Of a DNA stretch of 64,000 bases, positions 1-10,023 are shown in pieces. The position numbers were made by a program, and so were the translations under genes. Numbering within the stretch: the stretch's first letter is position 1; every line of letters starts with the position of its first letter. Location of the stretch: NCBI GenBank assembly GCA_034440615.1, contig JAOTOM010004789.1, forward strand, positions 372,001-436,000. The letters are read 5' to 3'. The notes beneath the pieces were generated by a model. It was not told the origin of the DNA, searched no databases, and saw only the letters and a list, made by a program, of their open reading frames with translations. The stretch is from Ashinkailepas kermadecensis. Lineage: Eukaryota > Arthropoda > Thecostraca > Neolepadidae.

Positions 1-2040
1 TGTCAATGATGCAGCAGCAAGCAACATTGTCCGTCACTCTCCCTTCGCCGACGACATCGCTCTCCTGACAAATGAGCCGCATCCTCGGCGACTGCGTGGC
101 GAAAATTCGGCCAGAATTGCACCGCACCCAATGGTGAACGTGCGCATTGAAAGTGGAAGACGGCAGCAGCAAATGCTTCATCGCGGCGAACACATCTGAC
201 CCTGAGGAGCGCGGAGGGGGTGTCGCGCCTTCAGTTCCAGGGGACCGCACTACCGCATGTGCCTCACCGACCTTCCTCGGGATATATCTGGACGACCAGC
301 TGACCTTCAGCGAAGACGTGACCTCCCTTGAGTGCGGAGATGGCCAAACATCGCCAGCGCATGAGGAGTCGACGGGCAGAACGTACGGCGCACATCGGAA
401 AAATATCCCGAGTCGCCTACGTGGGGAGCCTGTTCCGACCATAGCGCAGTAATCTTCTTCAACCACGCACCCCTGGCGACTCATGACAAGATGGAAGAAG
501 AACAAAGCAGGTGTGCCAGCGTGGTGATCTGCTAGCTGACAAGCAGGCATGCCCCGTCAGCCGAAGCGCACCTGCCCGGCCTGTCCCTACGCGCCGAACA
601 GCTGGCAGCGGCTGAGTACAGCAGGACGGTTCACCTCCAGCTGGACGAACCAGCAAAAGGCTGCCAGGGATGACGCAGGCTCAATCCTGCTGCCCCAGGA
701 TGAAGACACTGAACCGGCTTACAGCTCTGATTCAGAAGGATCGCCCGCTGGGCGATAGAGAACGCCGGCTTGGCGACACAGGCGACAGCAAATCCCGACT
801 GTTCTGCCGAAGCCACCGTGGCCAACATCCACTGCCACCTGGATCTCCCCACCGCGACCAGCCGCTTGGATCAGCCAGAGCGACGCCATGCAGCCACAGC
901 GGAGACGCTGGGCGGCCTGCCGATTCCAGACTGCACTATTTGGCGCGACGGCTCAGCCGAGGGCGGTGTTGCCATCGACAGCGCCGGCGCTCCCACCCAG
1001 CCGCACCAGGCAGGCCGCTCGGCCGAGTGCACTGCAGCTGCAGTCAGGTCCGCAGCAACACCAAGGCCCAACTGGCAGCAATGCGAGACCGTCAAGACGG
1101 TGATCAAACTCCCCGCCACCTCCCCGGATCGCATCCGTCAGATGCAGTTGTGTTCCGACTTCAGCCGCATACCCGGATCACATCGGTCAGATGAGGCTGG
1201 TTATTGGTTATTGGTTTTTACGACACGTCGACCGTTGAGTCATATAGCGTCGCCAATCTCTCACGCCGATTGGTCGCGGGCGAAGAGTAGCGACAGGTGA
1301 GATTCGAACCCACAATCTTTCGATTGCGAGACGAGCATCTTACCCCTAGACCACTCGTCCCCGGTCAGATGAGGCTGTGTTCGACTTCAGAGCCGGTATG
1401 AAGCTGCTGGGCAACGGGCCTATGGGCAATGGAACCACAGGCAGGCGCCTTCATCGTAAGTATGGCGCCTCCTCCATAAGTTCGCCGACAGTGGAGTCCA
1501 CATCTATGTACATACAATGGGCTCCCGGTCACGCGGGACTGGACGGGACACGTGCGTGCCACCTGCCAGCAGTGTGGTGACGTGGACACGTGTGTGTGCC
1601 ACCTGCCAGCGGTGTGGTGACGTGAATACGTGTGTGTGCCACCTGCTGACAGAGTGTTCTGCCCACGCCAGTTCGCGGAAGAGGCTCTGGGTAGGCCCAC
1701 TATCCGACCTCGCCTACATACCGGCGAACGCGTCCCGGATCTCCGACGACCTGCGATGCGTGGGTTCGACTGAACCCCCTGTGGATGTTCCGACCATGGC
1801 CGGCGGCCGAACGGGCCGCTGGCGTGACGTGACGAGAGAGGAGACTTGGCTGCTGGGCAGAGGCAGCTGCTGCACCGACGCAAGTGTCGTTATCCTGTCG
1901 TGCTGATCGCCGCCGCTGATTGTCAGGAGAGAGGCGGAAGGCGACAGACTCGCGCGGAAGCACGTCAGCACGGACCGTCGGTCAAATCCGGTTGGGTCAG
2001 TCTGTCGCCTGATCTCTTGACAGCGGACTTGTCTTGATAA
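1..2040 (+). pseudogene. Decayed non-LTR retrotransposon (LINE), RT end plus RNase H
   Basis: This is the 3' part of a LINE second ORF, broken by frameshifts and stops and cut by the window start. Near base 50 the frame reads SPFADDIALLT, which carries the reverse transcriptase active-site F-x-DD motif. Near 270 FLGIYLDDQLTFSE matches the post-catalytic segment of I/Jockey/R1-type elements. At about 940-970 IWRDGSAEGGV matches the start of an RNase H domain (usually TDGSA). At about 1510-1545 IQWAPGHAGLDG is the RNase H C-terminal motif. At about 1640-1680 CHLLTECSAHASSRKRLW matches the Cys/His tail. The presence of RNase H places it near the I/LOA/R1-like clades. A SINE has inserted into it at 1200-1362. 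It lies in the NFAT intron beyond 3085. The 3' end at about 2040 is approximate. Confidence 0.8.
1200..1362 (-). mobile_element. tRNA-derived SINE (family A), full length
   Basis: This is a 163-bp SINE in minus orientation. It has a tRNA-like head with an A box (TGGTCTAGGGGTAAGATGC) and a B box (GGTTCGAATCTCACC), a body beginning CTGTCGCTACTCTTCGCCCG, and a tail of CCAATAACC repeats. The head has a seven-base anticodon loop, CTCGCAA, suggesting an Ala(CGC)-like ancestor. A perfect 15-bp target-site duplication, GGTCAGATGAGGCTG, lies at 1185-1199 and 1363-1377. The insertion splits the RNase H part of the older LINE, so the SINE is younger than that element. Confidence 0.95.
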
Positions 2041-2999
2041 CAGCACGTGATAGTTGCTAATATGTTCTCCAAGGTGCGCCTCCTGAGCGGCTCAAGTATT
2101 TTCAAACACGCGTGAGACGATTTAGCGGTACCACATCTGCAGCATATCCATTCGGGAATGTAAGCTGCCTCTTCGATGGCATGATTCAAAACCACAATAA
2201 AACAAAAACGAAGAGCATAACTTTCAGGGCACAAGTTCTCGCGTGCTAGGCAAGCCATCAACACAGTCAATCATAGCGACTCGTAGTGACGCCGATGTAA
2301 GTGATCGAAGGCGAAATATTGTCAGGAAAACAGCGAAAGCAATACAAACGATGCTTACACATCCGCAGAGGATTAGACAAGTAAAACGCAGCTGCTTGAT
2401 ACATTATCAGAGTAGATGCGCCTCTGACCAGGCTATGTGATGTGCCGTCTGCTCTCCTGGCACAAGTGGTGTCCTAAATGTACGTACATTCCAGGACACA
2501 AGCAGCAAGGTCTCGCTCTCACGGCAGCCCTGATCGGACCACCAAGCGCAGTAAACAAAAAAAGCATGCTCACAAAGCAGCTCACACTTCGGGTAGCCTA
2601 CCCAAGGAACCCTCGTCACGACGCAGACATTTACATTTGTAGATAAGAAGCACGGACTTCCATGTGGTGCACAACACACAACCGCCAGGACATCGTCGCG
2701 GCCTGTATTTCACCAATGACCGGGCCTGATGTCCATGGCAATATGGTTCATTGTGGTCGTACCAAACCACATATCGGGATGCACTGAGATCCACCACATA
2801 CCTGTCCTAACCGCGGTCAAAGTGGTACCGCTGACCAGGACCGATGGGTCATCCTACTTGTAGAATCACTACCGCATTACGTGTGCTACACGCAATATAT
2901 CACAGAGCCGTCCTTGTGATGATCCATACTACACCACAGACGGAGGTCCGCATGACGGTTCCCATTACAGCAGGACCGGGCGTGGTCGTGGTCCACACT
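2041..2999. other. NFAT intron, nothing recognised
   Basis: This is intronic sequence between the LINE remnant and the donor-site repeat at 3016-3084. I see no coding exon, no clear repeat family and no RNA gene. Confidence 0.5.
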
Positions 3000-3084
3000 A
3001 CACCACTGCAACTGACCGAGGCTCGCAGCTGTACAGATCACACCACTGACCGCACCTCACAGCTGTACAGATCACACCACTGAC
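3000..3084 (-). repeat. 34-bp tandem repeat seeded at the NFAT splice donor
   Basis: On the minus strand the exon ends GCGCCCG and the intron begins GTCAGTGGTGTGATCTGTAC. The intron start is repeated at a 34-bp period, giving donors at 3084, 3050 and 3016, each as CG followed by GTCAGT. The second and third copies are GTGCG/GTCAGTGG and CCTCG/GTCAGTTG. The array therefore starts exactly at the exon border and duplicates the 5' splice site twice into the intron. The unit length is not a multiple of three. Confidence 0.85.
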
Positions 3085-3284
3085 CGGGCGCTGACACCGC
3101 CACTGCCGGGCTCCGGTGTCATGGTGGTCTCTATGACGACGGTCCCGTTTATGAGGAGCTCCTTGCTGGCACTGGCCGTCTTGCCAGTCACGCGACACGA
3201 CTGGTAGAACAGGTGCGGGCTGCAGCCGTCGGCGTCGGAGCCCACGTACATCTGCAGCTGGCAGGGCTCCGTGTACCCGCGTAA
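3085..3284 (-). CDS. NFAT: NFAT5-like Rel-homology exon (N3)
   Basis: This exon encodes 66 codons plus two bases. Key pieces are YTEPCQLQMYVGSDADG, HLFYQSCRVTGKTAS and INGTVVIETTMTPEPG. They align with the middle of the NFAT5/TonEBP Rel-homology N-terminal domain (in human NFAT5: EP-VLQVFVG, FYQACRVTG, EGTTVIEV). Family knowledge: this beta-sheet domain binds NFAT sites in DNA and takes part in dimer formation. The acceptor is GTGTCCACAG at 3294-3285 and the donor is CCCG/GTCAGT. The start is in phase 0, matching the end of the 4747-4861 exon, and the end is in phase 2. The next exon (VDCVGILK-type sequence) is not in the window. The low-coordinate border carries the tripled donor. The Rel identity is secure; assignment to the NFAT5 type rather than calcineurin-dependent NFATs rests on the closer residue match. 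Confidence 0.93.
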
Positions 3285-3900
3285 CTGTGGACACAGTGGC
3301 CGGGCTCACCCACAGACAGGGATATCTCATATTTTTGTCGGCGATATCTCATAAACGGGAAGTGATCTGGCAACGAAATCTTGGGACTTCGTCAAAAATT
3401 GATAACCGCATCCTATGCAAAAATATGTTTTGAACTCCGTTCGTAAATATAGGAGCTGCGGGGTGCAAAGTCGACCGACCAGCTTCCCGGCCGCCGAGCG
3501 TTCTAGGTCACAAAGGTTTAGTCGACGCAGTGGCGTGGCAGCGCGGTGGCGTCGGATCTCGACCTCGTTTGACCCTAAAGGCTTTGACCTAGGCTCAGGA
3601 GATTGATGCCGCAGCTAGTTCACTACAGTCATAATCTACCGTCCAAATAAATGCTGTGTAAAAGCTTCTAGCTTCAGTAGCTTTCAAGATCTTACGGTGG
3701 TGCCGAATCCGCCCCACCCCCTCCGTGCGTGTTATGCGAGAGTCCTCCGGGAGAGGTCATCCTGCGCTATGTGAGAGGTCATCCGGCGCGCATGTTAAGG
3801 AACACTACCAGTTGGGCCTCCCGACAATCAGTGGATTCACCTTGCGCTAGTCTACAAATCAGTATTCAGGAGCACAGTGGCACGTGTGCGCTCGGCAACA

Positions 3901-4155
3901 TCCCTGGTCAAAGCGAAGTGATCCTCGGCAGACATTCCGTGGTCAAAACGAAGCGGTCCTCGGCAGACATTCCGTGGTCAAAACGAAGCGGTCCTCGGCA
4001 GACATTCCGTGGTCAAAACGAAGCGGTCCTCGGGCAGACATTCCGTGGTCAAAACGAAGCGGTTCTCGGCAGACATTCCGTGGTCAAAACGAAGCGGTCC
4101 TCGTCATAGCGGCTCGGCAGACATTCCGTGACCAAAGCAAAGCGGCCCTCGGCTG
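3901..4155. repeat. 35-bp minisatellite in an NFAT intron
   Basis: About seven copies of a unit containing GCAGACATTCCGTGGTCAAA. The central copies are nearly identical and the flanking copies diverge. It lies mid-intron between exons 3085-3284 and 4747-4861 and touches no recognised splice site. Confidence 0.9.
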
Positions 4156-4607
4156 CTCTTATCAATGAAATGGTCGTGCAATTTGCTGCGAACACAGAAC
4201 ACCTGTACATGTACTTGGCTTTCTTTTGTCCGGACCGTAATATGAGTAATACGTTGTTCATCTTCAACTTAGGCCACTACGAATCATCTACGGACCTTTT
4301 GAGTTCCTGAAAAAAGAACGCGCATAAAACCCGCTTGCTATGCACAACACACCCAGACAACAGCGTGCCACAATGAAGCCACCCATATGGATAGCGTATG
4401 GTGTTTGCAAGCTCAGCGGAAGTCTGCAGCAACATTTTCTTTGAATCGCACAAAAATGTTAATAAATGCATAGTCGTCTACTGATCAGGTAATGCTTTTC
4501 TCTGGTGGCTTCAGATACTAAGCTATGTACAAATACTGCGGAAGCGATGGCGACGAATGGTTATATTCCTGCAGTGTGGGAGGGGGCAGCGTGCACCGAA
4601 CATCGCT

Positions 4608-4712
4608 GGCCGCCATCCAAGTGGGGAGGTCACGGCCCTTGTCTCCTCCCACAGTTTCTAGCTGGCCGCCATCCAAGTGGGGAGGTCACGGCCCCTGTCC
4701 CCTCCGAAAGTT
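4608..4712. repeat. Two-copy tandem duplication, about 55 bp
   Basis: Two copies of a unit starting TGGCCGCCATCCAAGTGGGG lie in the intron 35-140 bases beyond the donor of the 4747-4861 exon. It does not include the donor. Confidence 0.75.
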
Positions 4713-4746
4713 CCCACGCCTTTGGCGGCAACAGTGGGATACTCAC

Positions 4747-4861
4747 CACGACTTTGGGCGACGACTTGCCCGAGGCATCTTTGACGGCGCCGCGGCTGCC
4801 CTCGGTCTGGTATCGGGCTCGATGACGACTCTCCGGCTCGCAGGACAGTACCAGACGGTAC
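4747..4861 (-). CDS. NFAT: NFAT5-like Rel-homology exon with DNA-contact loop (N2)
   Basis: This is a 115-bp exon (one base plus 38 codons). It reads YRLVLSCEPESRHRARYQ followed by TEGSRGAVKDASGKSSPKVV. The RARYxTEGSRG(S/A)VKD core is the hallmark DNA-recognition loop of NFAT Rel domains and is closest to NFAT5 and insect NFAT. The acceptor is TGCCTGCGGCAG (ends at 4862) and the donor is GTCGTG/GTGAGTATC (4746). It enters in phase 2, which fits the AG left over from the 6381-6467 exon (AGG, Arg), and leaves in phase 0, which fits the 3085-3284 exon. This is the strongest identification in the left half of the window. Invertebrates usually have a single NFAT gene of this type, which lacks the calcineurin-binding regulation of vertebrate NFAT1-4. 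Confidence 0.95.
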
Positions 4862-4996
4862 CTGCCGCAGGCACACACACGTCTGAGGGTCACCTTCCAC
4901 AGCTAGACGCACGTGTCCAAGACCGCCTGACCTATCACAGGCACACACATACGTAGCGTCATCTGGCAGTCGTACGACGCCGACAATCGTCCAGGA

Positions 4997-5163
4997 GTGG
5001 GGACGAGTGGTCTAGGGGTAAGATGCTCGTCTCGCAATCGAAAGATTGTGGGTTCGAATCTCACCTGTCGCTACTCTTCGCCCGCGACCAATCGGCGTGA
5101 GATATTGGCGACGCTATACGACTCCACGGTCGACGTGTCGTAAAACCAATAACCAACCAACCA
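4997..5163 (+). mobile_element. tRNA-derived SINE (family A), full length
   Basis: This is a plus-strand copy of the same family as 1200-1362, with A box, B box (GGTTCGAATCTCACC), body and a CCAATAACCAACCAACC tail. A 14-bp target-site duplication, ACAATCGTCCAGGA, lies at 4983-4996 and 5164-5177. It is intronic to NFAT and antisense to it. Confidence 0.95.
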
Positions 5164-5177
5164 ACAATCGTCCAGGA

Positions 5178-6055
5178 TCTCATGTCACGTGTAGGAACAC
5201 GCCCGTCCTCTGTCACATGTCACCTGCTCTCTGTCCTAGACACCCACCATAATCAGACGCGCCACGGCCAGTCAGCTGACATTCGCCATAGGCCGACGCA
5301 TGTCCGATCGCGTGGTATCTAATGCGGACAGAAATGGCTCACTGTCTTTCCGTTCTGTGACAACTACGAACTATCTTGCGGAGGAGTAAAGTAAAGCTGA
5401 CAACATTAAACATCCGGGAGATGTCCCCCGCCCAGCCGCTGCCTTCAGCACCTTAACGTCATATGCACTACAAAGCAAGCCTCCCGTAACGTAAGTATAC
5501 ACTTGCCTTAGTCTTGCTTGCAAAACCCACTTGCTTTAAAGGCGACGCATATGACCTCTATCGTTCGGCACGCCTCTCAACATACTCTACACCCCGCTCT
5601 GGTTCTGCACCTTTGTTGAGAGATATGAACGGCAGAGCCAGACAAAATACGGCTGAGCAGCCAGACACGGCAGCCACATCAGCACTCGGAAACCGGCTGC
5701 AGCGGCGGCTGTATTCTTCTTCTTCCCCCCCCCCCCTTTGGGGAGGGGAGGGGGGGGGGCAGCATTTCGCTTGTATTTAAGGAAACTATATTGCTAAAAA
5801 AAACCAACTCTTCAAACTTTCATTGCTCCCGTCCCGTGTCCTTGACCTAGTGACTACTCGTGAGCTTCCAGGCATAGCGACAGCAGTAGGTCAAGACAAA
5901 TCGGCTAACGGCAACTGACCAAAACTAGTAGATCACGTCTGATATTAATACGATGTGACCGGGCCCGTCACCGTCGATTAGGGGCACGTACCAGCCAGCC
6001 GAGTGCACACCTACCAGACATTTACGTATTTCCCATCCGCATAGGTACCTATCAG
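5178..6055. other. NFAT intron without recognised features
   Basis: Apart from a C-run/G-run hairpin at about 5726-5760 (poly-C, TTTGGGGAGGGGA, poly-G), I see nothing here. Confidence 0.5.
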
Positions 6056-6380
6056 TGGTGCAAGCACCCGCTGTCCATGTACGTACCTGCCACAACTGGA
6101 CACTGGATGCACGCACGCGCTGTCCATGTACGTACCTGCCACAACTGGACACTGGATGCACGCACGCGCTGTCCATGTACGTACCTACCACAACTGGACA
6201 CTGGATGCACGAACCCGCTGTCCATGTACGTACCTGCCACAACTGGACACTGGATGCACGCACCCGCTGTCCATGTACGTACCTGCCACAACCGGACACT
6301 AGATGCACGCACCCGCTGTCCATGTACGTACCTGCCACAACTGGACACTGGATGCACGCACGCGCTGTCCATGTACGTAC
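6056..6380 (-). repeat. 49-bp minisatellite carrying exon end and splice donor
   Basis: On the minus strand each unit has 26 exon-like bases (GTGCATCCAGTGTC...GTTGTGGCAG) followed by 23 intron bases starting GTACGTACATGG. The first copy is the true end of exon 6381-6467. Six more copies follow into the intron, all keeping AG/GTACGTAC, with one carrying GGTAG instead of GGCAG. The unit length (49) is not a multiple of three, so use of any copy other than each third one would shift the frame. The plus-strand reading frames through it are artefacts of the repeat. Confidence 0.9.
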
Positions 6381-6467
6381 CTGCCACAACTGGACACTGG
6401 ATGCACGCCGTCCAGGAACGTCTCCGGCGACTGCAGCTCTGAACTGCCAGCCACGGAGCACACGTCA
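6381..6467 (-). CDS. NFAT: Probable NFAT exon just upstream of the Rel domain (N1)
   Basis: The 87-bp candidate reads DVCSVAGSSELQSPETFLDG then VHPVSSCGR. Its donor GTGGCAG/GTACGTAC is in phase 2 and completes an Arg codon with the next exon (SSCGR-YRLVLSCEPE), which is what an NFAT exon here should do. The acceptor chosen is CTCGATTGTCAG (6468). The frame stays open upstream to about 6553, so the true start could be further right. The composition (Ser, Pro, Glu) suits the weakly conserved region before the Rel domain. Identity rests on phase and position more than on residue conservation. Confidence 0.62.
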
Positions 6468-6554
6468 CTGACAATCGAGCCGTACACAGATATCACGAAA
6501 ACATCCGCGGCGTAAGATGGGATATTGACGTGGACAAAGGAATGAACGAACATT

Positions 6555-6700
6555 GGGCTATTTTACGGCGCATTCGACTGCTAGGACATATAGCGTCGCC
6601 GACCCTCGCGCCGATTGGCGGCGGGTGGGCCAGGTAATCCTGCGGCTGGGGACTTCAACCCACAATCTTATGCTCAAGAGTCCAATGCCTTTATATGCCC
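6555..6700 (-). mobile_element. Old, diverged SINE relative
   Basis: The segment TTTTACGGCGCATTCGACTG...CATATAGCGTCGCC...CGCCGATTGG...AACCCACAATCTT aligns with the minus-strand SINE body and B-box region, with many substitutions. No target-site duplication is visible. It appears to be an older member or sister subfamily. Confidence 0.6.
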
Positions 6701-9007
6701 GCTATGTGGAGCTTTCATCGATGATTGGTAGCTATGCAACAATTGTGCAGTGTCTATATAATTTAAGAGTACAACAGTACATAAAGAAGCGCACTGCTCA
6801 GTCAAAAACAAGTACATCATCAAGCAAAAAGGCATTAGCATCAAAAAACAGTAAACTTCTTTTCCTCACTTTTCGTCTGGCGATATCGAGAAAACTTTTT
6901 CCCCAACTAAGCCAACGAGCAACACGAAACGTTCGCACAGCTTAAGAGCAGACCAAGTGCCGCCGCATTTCTCAACAGTCAGCTGGTGCCGACACACGGC
7001 TTCACAGTCGGGTCATAATGTATCAGGTCGGGTCAGTCTGCGGAGAACACCGACAAAAGTCCTGCCGGTCAGAGCCAAATCCATTTCCCAACTCACTTTG
7101 TGTGGGGACCATGCAGGAACACGTCTGTCGCGTGCTCCTTCTGGCGGCCGCTGTCAGCCTGCCAACACGCACAGTCGAGTCACGTCACACCCTGCAGCCA
7201 CGTGTCGGTGTAACGTCTCGGCATCGGTACAGACAAGCAGGACACAAGCTACTCGTCCTCGAGTGGTTGTTGCTGTTGTTTGAGGAGTTGAGTTTGGGGA
7301 GCGCATCAACTGCATGGATTATACCGCACAAATCGTCCTACACACAAGATAGTTCATCGCTAAGATGCATGTAGCTTGCTCGAGTGAAGACATGCCGCTT
7401 GAATTTCAGGTATCTACCTACTTAATACATAACAAATAAGTTTGAGAAATTATAATTCAGTGAGCGTCGTGAAGAAGTTTCGGGACTATCCCAGAAAAAA
7501 GGTTTATACTGCTTAGATGAAAAATGTTTAATCTTAACAGCGTGTCCACTCTTTATCCGACGTTAGGGGTCGTGCACTCATCATGCCGTGGTGGACCGAT
7601 GGTGTGTCTGTTGCTGGCGGGATGCTGGCAATGTTTGTGAATGTTGCAATGTTAGCCGGCGCGGTTGCGTCACAGACGTCAGCGTCGCTGCTCGCCATCT
7701 GATCGGCCTGGCGTATGCCTGGTGAGTATGTCCGGTGTCTGCTGCGCAGGGACGACGCCAAACTCGGGCCGGCATCTCGTCAGCGCCACGGTCGGTCTCC
7801 GCGGGCGGCGCAGGTAGCAGCTGCATGAGATGACGGTTGTGGCGCTGTTACCGAGCACGGCGCTCTTCCGTGTCTCGCGGCGTTCGCCGCCACGGCAGCA
7901 GTCGACACCCAGCCCTCCCCCGGGTGCCGCGCCTGGACTCGCCACTGCGGCCGCCCGGGCCACCGACTCGCGGTCATCACCCCGACCCGACTCACAGCCG
8001 AGTGGACTCGCAACAGCGGGGCCGGCAGGCGTCCTCCGCAATGATGCTCACGTCTCGCGAATGCTTTTCGTCACCAGTCGACCGCGCGTCGGCTGGCCAG
8101 CGCAGAGCATATCGATCACAGTAAACACAAATTGCATCAGTGTACCCATCCACACATCGGATTCATTCGGTCTATCTACAGCTGCCTTTTTCCGATGCAC
8201 GTCCAGCTGAGCTGACGTTGATGTACATGCATGCCTCAGATGTGACGGAATTATACCGTACAAATAATTAAGCTGAAAACAGCTTTAATTGGCTACTTAG
8301 GGTTCAAAAGTGCCCGAAATTCAGTTGTCCACTAGATAGCTAGGGGTGACGGTCAAACACATGTGACATTTCAATCATTATTCCTGCATACATGATATTC
8401 CAATAGGATAGACGCTGTGACATCACTGAACGTGAGCAATGAATCCACCATACGGGGTCCCACCGTGCGTGAAATTATTACGGCACCAAGGCATAGGGTT
8501 TTCTTATGTTTGGTATGCGCACCCGCTGGCAAGAGAAAGAACAACCGAGTGCCTGTTGAAGCATACGCAACGACCAAGCAGCGTCCGTCTGAAATTGAAA
8601 GGACATCGGCGGGCGGAGCAAATATGTATTAAATTATGGGAAATCGTCTCCTGAAAACTATCGGGTGGGCACGTCACGACCACCTCACAAAAATTGAGTC
8701 TGAATGGCGTTGGAGGATGTTGTTCGCCCTGCCTCAGGAAAACTACGTTGAACGAGTGGGAGATGCACGTCCCGCATCACCGCCGGCCGCTGGAAGCCGT
8801 CGGCCGCCGACTCCCCGGCACCGGACCGCCGCCATGGACCGGTGACTGGCGGTGACAAGCGAACACGACCCGAGACATCGCTCGGGCGCCGATGCCGGTA
8901 TTGTGGATCAGCGATCGGGCCGAGATCTGGTGTCGGCGGCCACGCCAGCGGGCGGCAGGTGTGCCTGGCGACCGGCGACCGGACGTGGCCTCTGTCGACA
9001 TCCGCTC
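6701..9007. other. NFAT intron with an unassigned GC-rich island (7560-8060)
   Basis: The island holds open frames on both strands and splice-like motifs, for example a minus-strand acceptor CAACCGTCATCTCATGCAG near 7826. I could not place an exon whose phase fits the NFAT chain. A SINE-body fragment (GGGGAGCGCATCAACTGCAT) lies near 7297. The rest is featureless. Confidence 0.35.
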
Positions 9008-9525
9008 GGCTCGGCTGGCCCACACATTTGGAGACCATACACCGCCCTCAGCTCGGCCGGCCCACACATTTGGAGGCCATACACCGCCCCCAGCTCGGCA
9101 GGCCCACACATTTGGAGACCACACACCGCCCCCAGCTCGGCCGGCCCACACATTTGGAGACCACACACCGCCCTCAGCTCGGCCGGCCCACACATTTGGA
9201 GACCATACACCGCCCCCAGCTCGGCTGGCCCACACATTTGGAGACCATACACCGCCCTCAGCTCGGCCGGCCCACACATTTGGAGACCATACACCGCCCT
9301 CAGCTCGGCCGGCCCACACATTTGGAGGCCATACACCGCCCTCAGCTCGGCCGGCCCACACATTTGGAGACCATACACCGCCCTCAGCTCGGCCGGCCCA
9401 CACATTTGGAGACCATACACCGCCCTCATCTCAGCCGGCCCACACATTTGGAGACCATACGCCGCCACTCGGCCGGCCCACACATTTGGAGACCATACAC
9501 CGCCCTCATCTCAGCCGGCCCACAC
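9008..9525 (-). repeat. 42-bp minisatellite next to a candidate NFAT exon
   Basis: About 12 units on the minus strand, each beginning GTGTGGGCCGGCCGAGCTGA and ending TATGGTCTCCAAAT. One unit is shortened (GCCGCCACTCGG on the plus strand). The unit is a multiple of three, so all frames stay open for over 500 bp on both strands and mimic repetitive proteins. The array begins at GTGTGG directly after the candidate exon 9526-9692, repeating the layout of the proven donor arrays. Confidence 0.9.
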
Positions 9526-9692
9526 AAGTCGGGGTGGATAATAAAGCGAGCCGAACAAAAGGCGGGTGGAGGTGGAGAAGGAACGGCGGTGGAAAGCGTC
9601 GGCGACTGCAGCTGCTCAACTGAGTGGCTCTTCGACGCCATCATCGGAGAAGGTGTCTCCACAACGGCTGAGTACCTCTGGCACGTCGTCGC
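9526..9692 (-). CDS. Candidate NFAT N-terminal exon, Ser/Pro-rich
   Basis: The frame reads ATTCQRYSAVVETPSPMMAS then KSHSVEQLQSPTLSTAVPS and PPPPAFCSARFIIHPDL. Serine-proline and KSHSVEQL-like motifs suit the regulatory region of an NFAT. The acceptor TCGTTTGGCAG is itself doubled 15 bases apart. The donor, CGACTT/GTGTGG, is weak. Phases (0 in, 2 out) fit the neighbouring candidates at 12974-13009 and 6381-6467. No family match is certain, and the 3' border could be wrong. Confidence 0.42.
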
Positions 9693-9848
9693 CTGCCAAA
9701 CGACTTACCTGCCAAAGGTAAGGAGTATGCAGACGGGCTAGAAAATTACTAATATGCTAGGTATTCATTACGGATTAGGGCTATGCTGAATAAGAGTCGT
9801 AATAATTTCCTCTTATGAAAATAAACTATATTTAGGCTACTTATATGA

Positions 9849-10007
9849 TTGGTTATTGGTTTTACGACACGTCGACAGTTGAGTCATGTAGCGTCGCCAA
9901 TCTCTCATGCCGATTGGTAGCGGGCGAAAAGTAGCGACAGGTGAGACTCGAACCCACAACCTTTCGATTGTGAGACGACCATCTTACCCCTAGACCACTC
10001 GTCACCC
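9849..10007 (-). mobile_element. tRNA-derived SINE (family A), full length
   Basis: This is a complete minus-strand copy with head, body and tail. A 15-bp duplication with one mismatch flanks it (AGGCTACTTATATGA at 9834-9848, AGGCCACTTATATGA at 10008-10022). Confidence 0.93.
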
Positions 10008-10023
10008 AGGCCACTTATATGAC

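Noticed and set aside
4997..5070. A genuine tRNA gene
   Set aside because: The tRNA-like head is imperfect in the stems and is always joined to the SINE body and tail, with target-site duplications around the whole unit.
8842..9741. Several overlapping open frames of 190-300 codons on both strands
   Set aside because: The 42-bp unit is a multiple of three, so all six frames stay open together. Frame openness has no evidential value here.
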